A model generated the notes under the pieces. That model ran no database searches. It was not told where the DNA came from and worked only from the letters and a program-made list of their open reading frames with translations. A stretch of DNA of 64,000 nt from Rhodohalobacter sulfatireducens. GTDB lineage: Bacteria > Bacteroidota > Rhodothermia > Balneolales > Balneolaceae. Location: assembly GCF_022012475.1 (NCBI RefSeq), contig NZ_JAKLWS010000008.1, positions 108,566 through 172,565 on the forward strand, written 5' to 3'. This document shows, in pieces, positions 38,512 to 47,166 of this stretch (position 1 is its first letter; each line of letters begins with the position of its first letter). The translations under genes were made by a program, and so were the position numbers.

Positions 38512-39825
38512 CTATATAACCGTTTCCTGGATGAACACCCTTGGATCGGTAATCACACCTGTAACTGCGGATGCAGCAACGGTATAAGGCGATGCTAGAT
38601 AGACAGATGACTGCTTGGATCCCATTCGTCCGGGATAATTCCGGTTTGTGGATGAGATACAGACCTCGGTGTCTTGAAGTCGACCAAATGTATCAGACGG
38701 CCCACCCAAACATGCTGCACATGAGGCGTTTCCGATCTTGCAGCCCGCTTCTTTAAAGATTTGAATTAACGGAGTTCCAAAAAGAGTTTCAGTTTCAAGG
38801 CCTCTTGCAATCTCTGTCGTTGCCGGAACTATGTATGTATCAATCTTTAATTCATTGCCACGGATGATTTCAGCAGCAGCTTTAAAGTCAGACAGCTTTC
38901 CACCAGTACAGGAACCGATATAGGCTCTGTCGAGCGGGGTACCTTCTACCTCTTCAGCGGTTGCTTTATTATCCGGGCTATGTGGTTTTGCAACCATCGG
39001 AACAATCTCTTCCAGGTTGTAGAAATGTTCACTGAAATATTCAGCATCAGGATCGCTATATACACATTCATAAGGATGATCGGTCCTGGATTTTACATAC
39101 TCTTCAGTAATTTCATCGGGTTCAACTACGCCATTCTTACCCCCCGCTTCAATCGCCATGTTGGTAAGCGTCATACGGTCTTCCATCGTAAGTGCTTTGA
39201 TGCCCGGGCCGGCAAATTCCATTGCCCGGTAAGTTGCTCCGTCGGTTCCGATATCACCAATAATTTTAAGGATGAGATCTTTTGCCATTAAATATGGCGG
39301 CATTGAAGTGCCTTCAAAAACAAACCGCATCGTTTCAGGTACTTTCACCCACAACTTTCCGGTTCCCATAATGAAAGCTGCATCAGTATTCCCGATTCCG
39401 GTCGCAAACTGACCAAAAGCTCCGGCCGTACATGTATGGGAATCCGTTCCAAAGAGAACTTCTCCCGGTCGTGTAAAGCCTTCTTCGGGAAGCGCTACGT
39501 GGCAAACACCTTTATATCGGTCAGATCCCACATCATAAAAGTATGGCAGGTCCTGGTCTGCGGCGAATGCGCGAAGTACATCAACGTTTCGATTGGCATA
39601 TTTGTCACTGGTAAAAATATAATGGTCAGGGATAATCACCAGTTTCTCTTTATCCCAGACTCGTGCATTCTCACCAAACTCTTTGTTAAAGATGCCAATA
39701 GCCGGTGGTCCGCAGACGTCGTGTGTCATCAAGACATCAACATCCACCCACACACTTTCGCCCGGAGAGACATGATCTCTACCGCTGTGATTGGCAAGAA
39801 TTTTTTCTGTAAGCGTCATTCCCAT
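38512..39825 (-). CDS. leuC: 3-isopropylmalate dehydratase, large subunit (LeuC/homoaconitase-like)
   Basis: The 437-residue aconitase-family protein is shorter than the 466-residue E. coli form and closer to the archaeal-type LeuC. The [4Fe-4S] ligand Cys are in GSCTGG and CAACLGG, and the substrate loop is GTDSHTCTAGAFGQFATG. With LeuD it isomerises 2- to 3-isopropylmalate. Neighbouring leuA, leuD and leuB support LeuC over homoaconitase. Confidence 0.94.
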   Translation of the reverse strand: MGMTLTEKILANHSGRDHVSPGESVWVDVDVLMTHDVCGPPAIGIFNKEFGENARVWDKEKLVIIPDHYIFTSDKYANRNVDVLRAFAADQDLPYFYDVGSDRYKGVCHVALPEEGFTRPGEVLFGTDSHTCTAGAFGQFATGIGNTDAAFIMGTGKLWVKVPETMRFVFEGTSMPPYLMAKDLILKIIGDIGTDGATYRAMEFAGPGIKALTMEDRMTLTNMAIEAGGKNGVVEPDEITEEYVKSRTDHPYECVYSDPDAEYFSEHFYNLEEIVPMVAKPHSPDNKATAEEVEGTPLDRAYIGSCTGGKLSDFKAAAEIIRGNELKIDTYIVPATTEIARGLETETLFGTPLIQIFKEAGCKIGNASCAACLGGPSDTFGRLQDTEVCISSTNRNYPGRMGSKQSSVYLASPYTVAASAVTGVITDPRVFIQETVI

Positions 39826-39875
39826 AATTCAGGAGTTGTTCTTTTAGTGTTTATAATTAAAAAGTTTTTAAATGA

Positions 39876-39983
39876 AGTCCCCTTTTGAAAGGGGACTTAG
39901 GGGTGTGTTCAAACCTAATCGGAAAAACATCCCTCAAAGTTTTTCAAGAATGTGTTGAAAAACTCTATCTCCCCTCAAGGGGA
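39876..39983. repeat. family-2 palindromic repeat in leuA-leuC gap
   Basis: GTCCCCTTTTGAAAGGGGAC, then TTAGGGGTGTGTTCAA, and at the far side CTCCCCTCAAGGGGA. Two hairpins with a ~70-bp middle that holds the inverted pair TTTTTCAA...TTGAAAAA. Confidence 0.8.
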
Positions 39984-39989
39984 AATTCA

Positions 39990-41183
39990 TTACCCGCCGG
40001 CCACTACAGACTTATCGGGTTTTTCTTTTGAATATTTAGTGGTTGCCATCAAATTCATGAGGTCTTCATCGTTAACCACTTTCTGTTCATCGGCCAGTTT
40101 TGTAACCATCGTGTACACCCGGTTCAGATCCTCTTTGTTGAGGTGATACCCGAGCTCCTCCAGTTTTTTGCCGAGGGCAAACCGACCAGAGTGTTTTCCG
40201 ATCACAATTTTGTTTGATGTCAGACCTACGGAATCCGGTGTCATAATCTCATACGTCAATGGATTCTTCAATACACCATGCTGATGAATGCCCGCTTCGT
40301 GTGCAAAGGCATTTTCGCCCACAATCGCCTTGTTCGGCTGAACGCCTTTTCCGGTAATCTGGGCAAGCATCTGGCTGGATGGATATATTTCCTTTGTGTT
40401 GATCCCCGTTGTGTAATCCATATTATTTTTGCGGGTTTCAATCGCCATCACAACCTCTTCGAGGGAGGCATTACCGGCGCGTTCACCAATTCCGTTGACG
40501 GTACATTCAATCTGCCTGGCTCCATTTCGGACAGCCATCAATGAATTCGCAACTGCCAAACCCAAATCGTTATGGCAGTGCACACTGATTGTGGCTTGGT
40601 CAATATTTGGAATATTGTCATGCAATGTTTTTATCAAATCGGCATACTCCCACGGAAGGGCATAGCCGACTGTATCCGGTACATTTATCGTCGTTGCCCC
40701 GGCTTCAATGACCGCCGTAAAAATATCAATCAGGAATTCCGGGTCACTTCGAGAAGCATCCTCAGCTGAGAACTCAATATCATCATAATGAGATTTTGCA
40801 AACTCAACCGCGTTCACGGCAGATTCCAACACCTCTTCACGGCTCATTTGGAGCTTGTGCTGAAGGTGAATATCACTGGTTGCAATAAATGTATGAATTC
40901 GTGGTTTTGCAGCATGTTCAAGAGAAGAAACAGCACTTTCCAAATCCACCTGCCGAGTTCTGCAAAGTGCAGCTATCGTACTTTTTTTGATGGTTTTTCC
41001 AATCTCTTTCACGGTTTCATAGTCACCATCTGATGCAATAGGGAACCCGGCCTCAATCACATCAACACCCAGTTTTTCGAGCTGTAGAGCAAGACGAAGC
41101 TTTTCGGGCTTGTTCATGCTATATCCCGGCGACTGTTCGCCGTCTCGAAGGGTTGTATCAAAGATGGTAATGTGATTGTCCAT
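39990..41183 (-). CDS. leuA: 2-isopropylmalate synthase (short form without regulatory domain)
   Basis: The HMGL-like TIM-barrel enzyme condenses acetyl-CoA with 2-oxoisovalerate. It has [13 protein letters not shown] at the N-terminus, the metal-binding [27 protein letters not shown], and [11 protein letters not shown]. At 397 residues it ends soon after the linker domain and lacks the ~120-residue C-terminal leucine-sensing domain of the 510-520-residue form. Feedback inhibition by leucine is therefore doubtful. Short LeuA forms occur in several Bacteroidota lineages, so this is probably not a truncation. Confidence 0.94.
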   Translation of the reverse strand: MDNHITIFDTTLRDGEQSPGYSMNKPEKLRLALQLEKLGVDVIEAGFPIASDGDYETVKEIGKTIKKSTIAALCRTRQVDLESAVSSLEHAAKPRIHTFIATSDIHLQHKLQMSREEVLESAVNAVEFAKSHYDDIEFSAEDASRSDPEFLIDIFTAVIEAGATTINVPDTVGYALPWEYADLIKTLHDNIPNIDQATISVHCHNDLGLAVANSLMAVRNGARQIECTVNGIGERAGNASLEEVVMAIETRKNNMDYTTGINTKEIYPSSQMLAQITGKGVQPNKAIVGENAFAHEAGIHQHGVLKNPLTYEIMTPDSVGLTSNKIVIGKHSGRFALGKKLEELGYHLNKEDLNRVYTMVTKLADEQKVVNDEDLMNLMATTKYSKEKPDKSVVAGG

Positions 41184-41226
41184 GATTTTGACTGTTTATT
41201 TATTGCTGTTTAGAATTCCAATCCTG

Positions 41227-41349
41227 CTTAGGGAAGGGATTTATTGGTAGTTCAGAATATATCAAGCAACTTAAATTTCGTTGCCCTAAGACTACCTCCC
41301 CTAACCCCTTTATCCACCCCCGACGTATCGAGGCCAGGCAGGAGGGGAA
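41227..41349. repeat. family-2 palindromic repeat in cimA-leuA gap
   Basis: It matches the copy at 43017-43130 over nearly its full length: GGGATTTA.. GTTCAGAA.. CAACTTAAA.. AGACTACCTCCCCT.. CAGGAGGGGAAT. An extra CCCCGACGTATCG piece is inserted. Direct orientation relative to that copy, on the other side of cimA. Confidence 0.8.
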
Positions 41350-41367
41350 TATTTTCAAAATGTTAAT

Positions 41368-42987
41368 TTACGCTGTACTCCGCTCAAGCGGAAATTCAAT
41401 CGTTGTTTTATGTTTGGGTTTACTTTTCTTGTTCATCAAAAAATAGATAATTCCTTCTGAGAGTGCCTTCCAGCTCGCATCAATAATATTTTCGGAAACA
41501 CCGACAGTACCCCAACTTGATCCGTCCTGGGCTGAGTCGATCAGTACCCGAACTTTTGCTCCTGTTCCGTCATCTCCATTCAGTACACGTACTTTATAAT
41601 CCTGAAGTGTGACTGTAGAGATCTCCGGATAAAACTCACAGAGGGCTTTTCGTAAAGCCGCATCCAAGGCATTCACAGGACCATTCCCTTCAGCCGCACA
41701 AAGTTCAACCTGATCATTTACACGAACTTTAATTGTTGCTTCCGCACGTGATTCGCCCTTGGCATTTCGTTCCATAATCACACGAAATCCTTCCAAATGG
41801 AAGAAGTCAGGCTTCTTACTGGTCTTCTGTTTTACCAGCAATTCAAACGATGCTTCTGCAGCCTCAAACTGGTAGCCTTCATTTTCAAGTTTCTTCAATT
41901 CCTTTATAATCTCGGCACCCTCTTTTGAGGTCTTGTCGAAATCAAAACCGAGTTCATCCGATTTGTATGAGATGTTACTCTTACCGGAGAGTTCAGACAA
42001 CAAAACCCGACGACTGTTTCCAATCAATTCGGGTTTAACGTGTTCGTAGGTCTGTTCGTTTTTCATGACGGCACTGACGTGGACTCCACCTTTATGCGCA
42101 AATGCACTCCTCCCGACGTACGGCTGTTTATTGTCGGGAATCAAATTGGCCAACTCACTCACATATTTCGAGAGTGTTGACAAATGCTTCATCTGCTCTT
42201 CTGGGATACATGAATATCCCAACTTCAACTGCAAGTTCGGAATCACGGAACAAAGATTGGCATTTCCACATCGCTCTCCATACCCGTTAATTGTTCCCTG
42301 GACGTGAACCGCACCGGCTTCAATCGCTGCAACCGCGTTGGCTACTCCCAACTCACAATCGTTGTGCGAGTGGATGCCTATGGCTGCATCGATAGAATTG
42401 CTTACGTCTTCTACAATTTTGGTGATTTCATGCGTCAGTGTTCCACCGTTTGTATCGCAAAGAACGATCACATCGGCACCGGATAATTCTGCAGCGCGCA
42501 ATGTTTTTAACGCATACTCGCGATTGTCTTTATATCCATCAAAAAAGTGTTCGGCATCGTAAATAACCTCTTTACCGTTCTTTTTCAGAAATTCGATGGA
42601 GCCGGAGATCAACTCAAGGTTTTCTTCCGGGGTAATTTTCAAAGCCTCATGAACATGCAAGAGCCAGCTTTTTCCAAAAAGTGATACGGCGGGAGTTTCA
42701 GCCGCAATCAATGCCTTAAGGTTTGGATCCTCTTCCGGTTGATTTCCTGCTCGGCATGTACTTCCAAAAGCCACAATTTTTGAATGGGAAAAATTGTGAT
42801 TTTTCGCCTTATCAAAAAACGCCATGTCTTTAGGATTGGAGCCGGGCCATCCGCCTTCAATATAGTCAATACCAAATTCGTCGAGCCGCTTGGCAATTCG
42901 AAGCTTATCCTCGGCCGAAAATGAGACTTTCTCTCCCTGGGTACCATCCCTGAGAGTCGTATCGAATATTTGGATTGACTTTGACAT
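41368..42987 (-). CDS. cimA: (R)-citramalate synthase
   Basis: The 539-residue HMGL-like enzyme has [17 protein letters not shown] at the N-terminus; the GTQGE variant and length separate CimA from LeuA. It also has HSHNDCELGVANA and QGTINGYGERCGNANL. A C-terminal LeuA-dimer regulatory domain is present (about 415-539, RVNDQVELCAAEGNGPVNAL). It makes citramalate from pyruvate and acetyl-CoA, feeding leuCDB to 2-oxobutyrate and hence isoleucine without threonine deaminase. Position inside the leu/ilv operon fits this job. Confidence 0.94.
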   Translation of the reverse strand: MSKSIQIFDTTLRDGTQGEKVSFSAEDKLRIAKRLDEFGIDYIEGGWPGSNPKDMAFFDKAKNHNFSHSKIVAFGSTCRAGNQPEEDPNLKALIAAETPAVSLFGKSWLLHVHEALKITPEENLELISGSIEFLKKNGKEVIYDAEHFFDGYKDNREYALKTLRAAELSGADVIVLCDTNGGTLTHEITKIVEDVSNSIDAAIGIHSHNDCELGVANAVAAIEAGAVHVQGTINGYGERCGNANLCSVIPNLQLKLGYSCIPEEQMKHLSTLSKYVSELANLIPDNKQPYVGRSAFAHKGGVHVSAVMKNEQTYEHVKPELIGNSRRVLLSELSGKSNISYKSDELGFDFDKTSKEGAEIIKELKKLENEGYQFEAAEASFELLVKQKTSKKPDFFHLEGFRVIMERNAKGESRAEATIKVRVNDQVELCAAEGNGPVNALDAALRKALCEFYPEISTVTLQDYKVRVLNGDDGTGAKVRVLIDSAQDGSSWGTVGVSENIIDASWKALSEGIIYFLMNKKSKPKHKTTIEFPLERSTA

Positions 42988-43016
42988 ATCTGTTTCAGTT
43001 TGAATCTTAGTTACTG

Positions 43017-43130
43017 TGTCCCCTCCTTTTCAAGGAGGGGATTTAGGGGTGGTTCAGAAGTCAAATAACAACTTAAAAATCGTTACGTGGAGACTACCTC
43101 CCCTTGCCCCTCCTTACACAGGAGGGGAAT
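43017..43130. repeat. family-2 palindromic repeat in ilvC-cimA gap
   Basis: It starts GTCCCCTCCTTTTCAAGGAGG, then GGATTTAGGGGTGGTTCAGAA, and ends CTCCTTACACAGGAGGGGAA. It is the most complete copy of the family in the window. Confidence 0.85.
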
Positions 43131-43153
43131 TCTTCAATAAAGTTTCCTTTCAA

Positions 43154-44149
43154 TTACTTCTCAATCCAGTCCATCATGGATCGGAGCTCTTTACCTACTT
43201 TTTCAATTTGATGTTCGCTGAGGTCTTTTCTCATCTTCTTCAGATTAGGAAGACCCTCTTTGTTTTCATTGATCCATTCATGAGCAAAGTCGCCGTTTTG
43301 GACTTCTTCAAGAATGTTCTTCATTCGTTTCTTGGTGTCTTTATCAATCACACGTGTACCGCGTGAAAATCCACCATATTCAGCTGTATCACTCACTGAA
43401 TAGTACATTCCGGCAATCCCGCCCTCGTACATCAGGTCTACAATCAGTTTCAATTCGTGCAGACATTCAAAATAAGCAATTTCGGGTTGATAACCGGCTT
43501 CAACCAATACTTCAAAACCAGTTGCTACCAGTTCGGATGCGCCACCGCAAAGAACGGCCTGCTCACCAAACAGATCGGTTTCCGTTTCCTCTTTAAAGGT
43601 AGTTTCAAGAACACCGGCTCGGGTTCCGCCAACACCTTTAGCGTATGCGAGTGCGGTGTCTTTAGCCGTACCGCTGGCATCCTGGTATATTGCAAACAAG
43701 CAGGGAACACCTGAACCTTCTGTAAAAACTCGCCGAACGAGATGGCCGGGTCCTTTCGGAGCCACCATAAAAACATCTATGTTCTCAGGAGGAACGATCT
43801 GATCAAAGTGAATATTGAACCCGTGAGCAAATAAAAGTGCATTCCCTTCTTCTAGATTGGGTTCGATGCTCTCTTCGTATACGGCTTTCTGGAACTGGTC
43901 GGGGATCAGGATCATCACAAGATCGCCTTTGGCTGCTGCTTCGGAGGTTTCGTACACTTTAAGTCCCGCTTCCTCGGCGTCATTCCAAGAAGAACTGTCT
44001 TCACGGAGCCCCACAATTACATTAACCCCGCTCTCGTGCAGGTTCAGTGCGTGAGCATGTCCCTGGCTTCCGTAACCAATAACTGCTACGGTTTTATCTT
44101 TAAGGACATCAAGGTCGGCATCTCCGTTATAATATGTTTTCACTTTCAT
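43154..44149 (-). CDS. ilvC: ketol-acid reductoisomerase, class I
   Basis: The 331-residue short-form KARI has the Rossmann [16 protein letters not shown], the cofactor loop [18 protein letters not shown] and the knotted C-terminal domain with metal-binding [15 protein letters not shown]. It makes 2,3-dihydroxy-isovalerate and -methylvalerate. It lies between ilvN and cimA in the BCAA cluster with repeat-bearing gaps on both sides. Confidence 0.97.
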   Translation of the reverse strand: MKVKTYYNGDADLDVLKDKTVAVIGYGSQGHAHALNLHESGVNVIVGLREDSSSWNDAEEAGLKVYETSEAAAKGDLVMILIPDQFQKAVYEESIEPNLEEGNALLFAHGFNIHFDQIVPPENIDVFMVAPKGPGHLVRRVFTEGSGVPCLFAIYQDASGTAKDTALAYAKGVGGTRAGVLETTFKEETETDLFGEQAVLCGGASELVATGFEVLVEAGYQPEIAYFECLHELKLIVDLMYEGGIAGMYYSVSDTAEYGGFSRGTRVIDKDTKKRMKNILEEVQNGDFAHEWINENKEGLPNLKKMRKDLSEHQIEKVGKELRSMMDWIEK

Positions 44150-44200
44150 TGAATCGATTCGTATTTGGTTCGTTATGTTGATTTTAAAATTTTTAGAAAC

Positions 44201-44334
44201 TCCCCTCTTGAGAGGGGAAAAGTCATGCTGCGTTTAGCAGTATGACGAGGGGTGTGTTCACTACGCATCAGTGTGGGACCCACCCCCAGCCCCTCCCTAT
44301 CCCGACCAAAAAGCGGTCGGCACAAGGAGGGGAG
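44201..44334. repeat. family-2 palindromic repeat in ilvN-ilvC gap
   Basis: Hairpins CTCCCCTCTTGAGAGGGGA at the left and CCCCTCCCTATCC...GGAGGGG at the right. Between them are ATGCTGCGTTTAGCAGTAT (an inner palindrome), AGGGGTGTGTTCA, and a GACCAAAAAGCGGTC hairpin. Confidence 0.8.
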
Positions 44335-44338
44335 GAAT

Positions 44339-44866
44339 TCAGTTAAAACTTACAGTTCCCTGGAATTCACGTTTCAGGGCAATACTTCCGGTTCGAGACA
44401 TTTCGGTGATTCCGTATGGCTTCAGAACCTGGATGATTGCATCTACTTTATCGGTATTTCCGGTAACTTCAAGTGCAAGCTTATCATTTGTAATATCAAT
44501 TACTTTGGCCTTAAAGGCTTGAGCAATCAACATGATTTCTGATCGACCGGCTTTGGCGGTTGATACTTTTATAATTGCCAGTTCGCGTTCAATACATTTT
44601 TTATGGGTCAGATCGGTAACCTTCTTTACGTCAATCACGTTGTGAAGATGTTTGTTGATCTGCTCGACGGTTTTTTCATCGCCGTAGGTGGTAATCGTAA
44701 TTCGCGCCATTCCCGGTTCTGCTTCAGATGCAAAAGTGACACTGTCCAGCTCAAAACCCTTTCCGCTGAAAATCCCTATGATTCGGGAAAATGTATTCAA
44801 ATTGTGCTTTACTAAAACGGAAAGTGTATGCCTGGAGTCTTTTTTCAATACTGTAGTAGTTGCCAT
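44339..44866 (-). CDS. ilvN: acetolactate synthase, small regulatory subunit
   Basis: The 175-residue protein has an N-terminal ACT domain (HTLSVLVKHNLNTFSRIIG, then GFELDSVTFASEAEPGMARI) that senses valine, and a C-terminal domain ending IALKREFQGTVSFN. It activates IlvB and confers feedback control. The start overlaps the ilvB stop as TAATG. The symbol ilvH would be equally fitting. Confidence 0.95.
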   Translation of the reverse strand: MATTTVLKKDSRHTLSVLVKHNLNTFSRIIGIFSGKGFELDSVTFASEAEPGMARITITTYGDEKTVEQINKHLHNVIDVKKVTDLTHKKCIERELAIIKVSTAKAGRSEIMLIAQAFKAKVIDITNDKLALEVTGNTDKVDAIIQVLKPYGITEMSRTGSIALKREFQGTVSFN

Positions 44867-46653
44867 TATTTTTTCACGTCTTCGTCAGATTCAACCATTT
44901 CATCGAGAGCTGCCCCGGATGGTACCATCGGGTAGCAATTTTCCGTTTTCACGACACGGAAGTCCATCAGAACAGGCCCGTCTTTAATCTTCATCGCTTT
45001 GTCGAGTACCTCATACATCTCTATGGGATTGCTCGCCCGCATTCCTACAGCACCATACGCTTCAGCCAGTTTTACGAAATCGGGATTATTACTTCCGAAG
45101 ACTGAGTAACTGGTTCTGTTATTATAAAAGAGTTGCTGCCACTGACGAACCATACCAAGGCATTCGTTATTCATCAGGGCGATCTTTACGGGGATCTTGT
45201 ATTCGACGGCTGTGGCCAATTCACAAGAGAGCATCTGGAATCCACCGTCACCCGTAATACAAACTACATCACGGTCCGGACACGCAATTGCAGCTCCCAT
45301 TGCTGCCGGGAAACCATACCCCATCGTTCCAAGTCCGCCTGATGAGATCCAGGAACGCGGATGATTATACGTATAATGCTGCGCCGCCCACATTTGATGC
45401 TGTCCTACATCGGTCACCACAATTGCATCTCCATTCGTAGCTTCTGATATAGCCTTGATCATATGTTGCGGATAGATAGCATCATCAGATTTTGGCACCT
45501 TCAACGGGTGCTCTTTCTTCCAATCATGAATGGTATCCCACCATGTATCAATCTTTGGCGCTTTAGCCAGTTTTCCGATAGCCGGCAGAACATTCTTCAC
45601 ATCACCCACAATTGGAACTTCCACATCTACATTTTTACCGATACAGGAGGGATCGATATCAATGTGAATTTTTCGGGATTTCTGTGAAAATCCATCCAAT
45701 CTACCCGTTACACGATCATCAAAACGGGCACCTACAGCGAGAAGAACATCACATTCAGTCATCGCCATATTGGCATACCAGGTACCGTGCATTCCAAGCA
45801 TCCCTACAGATTGAGGTTTACTTTCCGGAAATGCACCGAGCCCCATCAGTGTAGTCGTGATCGGGATATTCAGTTTCTCAGCAAACTCTGTTACCTCTTC
45901 CCACGCTTCACCCAAAATAGCCCCGCCGCCTACATACAGTAAAGGTCGTTCTGCTTTACTTATCATCTCAGCTGCTTTTGCAATCTGCGGCTGATGGCCA
46001 TGAAGTGTTGGTTTGAAACTCGGGATATCCACTTTCTTCATCCCGGAATATCGGGCAGCGGTGTTCAGCATATCTTTGGGGAGATCAACCAAAACGGGCC
46101 CCGGCCGGCCGTTCGTTGCGATATGAAATGCCTCCCGGACTACGTTTTCAAGCTCATTAACATCCCGAACCAGGTAATTCTGTTTGGTGATCGGCCGCGT
46201 AATTCCCACGATATCCGCTTCCTGGAAAGCATCATTGCCAATCACACTTGTCGGAACCTGTCCGGTCAAAACAACCAAAGGAATAGAATCCATCATAGCC
46301 GTTGCAATACCCGTTACAGTATTAGTTCCGCCCGGACCGGATGTTACCAGCACAACGCCGGGTTTACCGGTAGCCCTGGAATAGCCGTCAGCTGCATGTG
46401 AGCCTGCCTGCTCGTGACGAATCAGGACATGTTCCATATCATGCTCGTCAAAAAGCACATCATAAATAGGAAGGTTCGCCCCCCCGGGATACCCAAAAAT
46501 GGTATCCACTTCGAGGTCTGCTAATGTTTTGATGAGGATCTCTGCGCCATTATGCTTAGGCACGGAATCTTCATCCTCAGAATGCTTAACAGACTTGAGT
46601 GGTTTGTTTTGTTGAATTTTATTTGCCGGTGAACTTGATTCGGATGGTTTCAT
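44866..46653 (-). CDS. ilvB: acetolactate synthase, large subunit
   Basis: The 595-residue TPP/FAD enzyme makes acetolactate and acetohydroxybutyrate. The TPP-activating Glu lies in [19 protein letters not shown], the [13 protein letters not shown] region follows, and the TPP/Mg motif is [15 protein letters not shown]...NNECLGMV. An N-terminal extension of ~35 polar residues precedes GAEILIKTL. First gene of the eight-gene minus-strand operon; an unusual Leu/Ile-rich frame and a hairpin lie upstream. Confidence 0.96.
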   Translation of the reverse strand: MKPSESSSPANKIQQNKPLKSVKHSEDEDSVPKHNGAEILIKTLADLEVDTIFGYPGGANLPIYDVLFDEHDMEHVLIRHEQAGSHAADGYSRATGKPGVVLVTSGPGGTNTVTGIATAMMDSIPLVVLTGQVPTSVIGNDAFQEADIVGITRPITKQNYLVRDVNELENVVREAFHIATNGRPGPVLVDLPKDMLNTAARYSGMKKVDIPSFKPTLHGHQPQIAKAAEMISKAERPLLYVGGGAILGEAWEEVTEFAEKLNIPITTTLMGLGAFPESKPQSVGMLGMHGTWYANMAMTECDVLLAVGARFDDRVTGRLDGFSQKSRKIHIDIDPSCIGKNVDVEVPIVGDVKNVLPAIGKLAKAPKIDTWWDTIHDWKKEHPLKVPKSDDAIYPQHMIKAISEATNGDAIVVTDVGQHQMWAAQHYTYNHPRSWISSGGLGTMGYGFPAAMGAAIACPDRDVVCITGDGGFQMLSCELATAVEYKIPVKIALMNNECLGMVRQWQQLFYNNRTSYSVFGSNNPDFVKLAEAYGAVGMRASNPIEMYEVLDKAMKIKDGPVLMDFRVVKTENCYPMVPSGAALDEMVESDEDVKK

Positions 46654-46679
46654 ATTGTCTCGCGGATATATATTGCCCG

Positions 46680-46725
46680 CCAGAGGTCAAAGTTTTCTAA
46701 AATCATATTCGCTTCTAACCTCTGG
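46680..46725. promoter_or_regulatory. hairpin in the ilvB leader
   Basis: The arms CCAGAGGT (46680-46687) and ACCTCTGG (46718-46725) form an 8-bp stem with a 30-base loop, 27 bp before the ilvB ATG and 10 bp after the stop of the Leu/Ile-rich frame. No T-run follows, so it is not a standard terminator by itself. Confidence 0.5.
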
Positions 46726-46734
46726 TAGGTGTGA

Positions 46735-46815
46735 TTAACTAATAATTAGAATTAGATTTAGAATGCCAGAAATTAGAATAGATAGGATTAGCAGCGGAAG
46801 CAGATTGCTGATAAT
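46735..46815 (-). promoter_or_regulatory. candidate Leu/Ile-rich leader peptide region of the ilv-leu operon
   Basis: Read towards ilvB, the last 26 codons before a stop encode IISNLLPLLILSILISG and then ILNLILIIS: nine Leu and nine Ile, with CTA used for six of the nine Leu. This is the composition expected of a BCAA attenuation leader. The frame is open up to a TTG at 46977 (80 codons) and has no ATG; a TTG at about 46858 would give a ~41-residue peptide. The 513-bp divergent ilvB-ilvD gap holds no other convincing gene. Low-complexity AATTAGA repeats could produce this by chance. Confidence 0.4.
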
Positions 46816-47094
46816 TCTATCAAAAGAAAGAGAAAGAGTAGATGTTGAACTTTGCAATTTACTAATAAAGGTCGCGATAAATACAGCAATCACGTCCAGT
46901 ATAAAGGCTGTGCCAAACCCGTTACCCGGGTACTGCGAAAATTTCTTAGAAAAAGTATGTGTGATTGCGGTAGACAATTTGTAATCTGTTATTTCAACAT
47001 CGCATCCAAAAACATAGACAAAGGCATGAATGGAAGCAAGAAATTTTTATAGATTGTTTAGATAATCTTACTGATCAAAAAATGATTTTGTCAA

Positions 47095-47102
47095 AAGCGC
47101 TT
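47095..47102. promoter_or_regulatory. AAGCGCTT palindrome upstream of ilvD
   Basis: It has the same 8-bp core and similar flanks as the site before gapA, here 65 bp before the ilvD start. Possible operator; two occurrences only. Confidence 0.3.
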
Positions 47103-47166
47103 CCATTAAAATTATCATGGATGGCTAACATATTGAATTTCAATAACTAAGGACGTATCAAGGAAT

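Noticed and set aside
46763..46984. 73-codon plus-strand frame between ilvB and ilvD
   Set aside because: No family resemblance, no ribosome-binding site, and it overlaps the candidate leader region on the other strand; too weak to call a gene.
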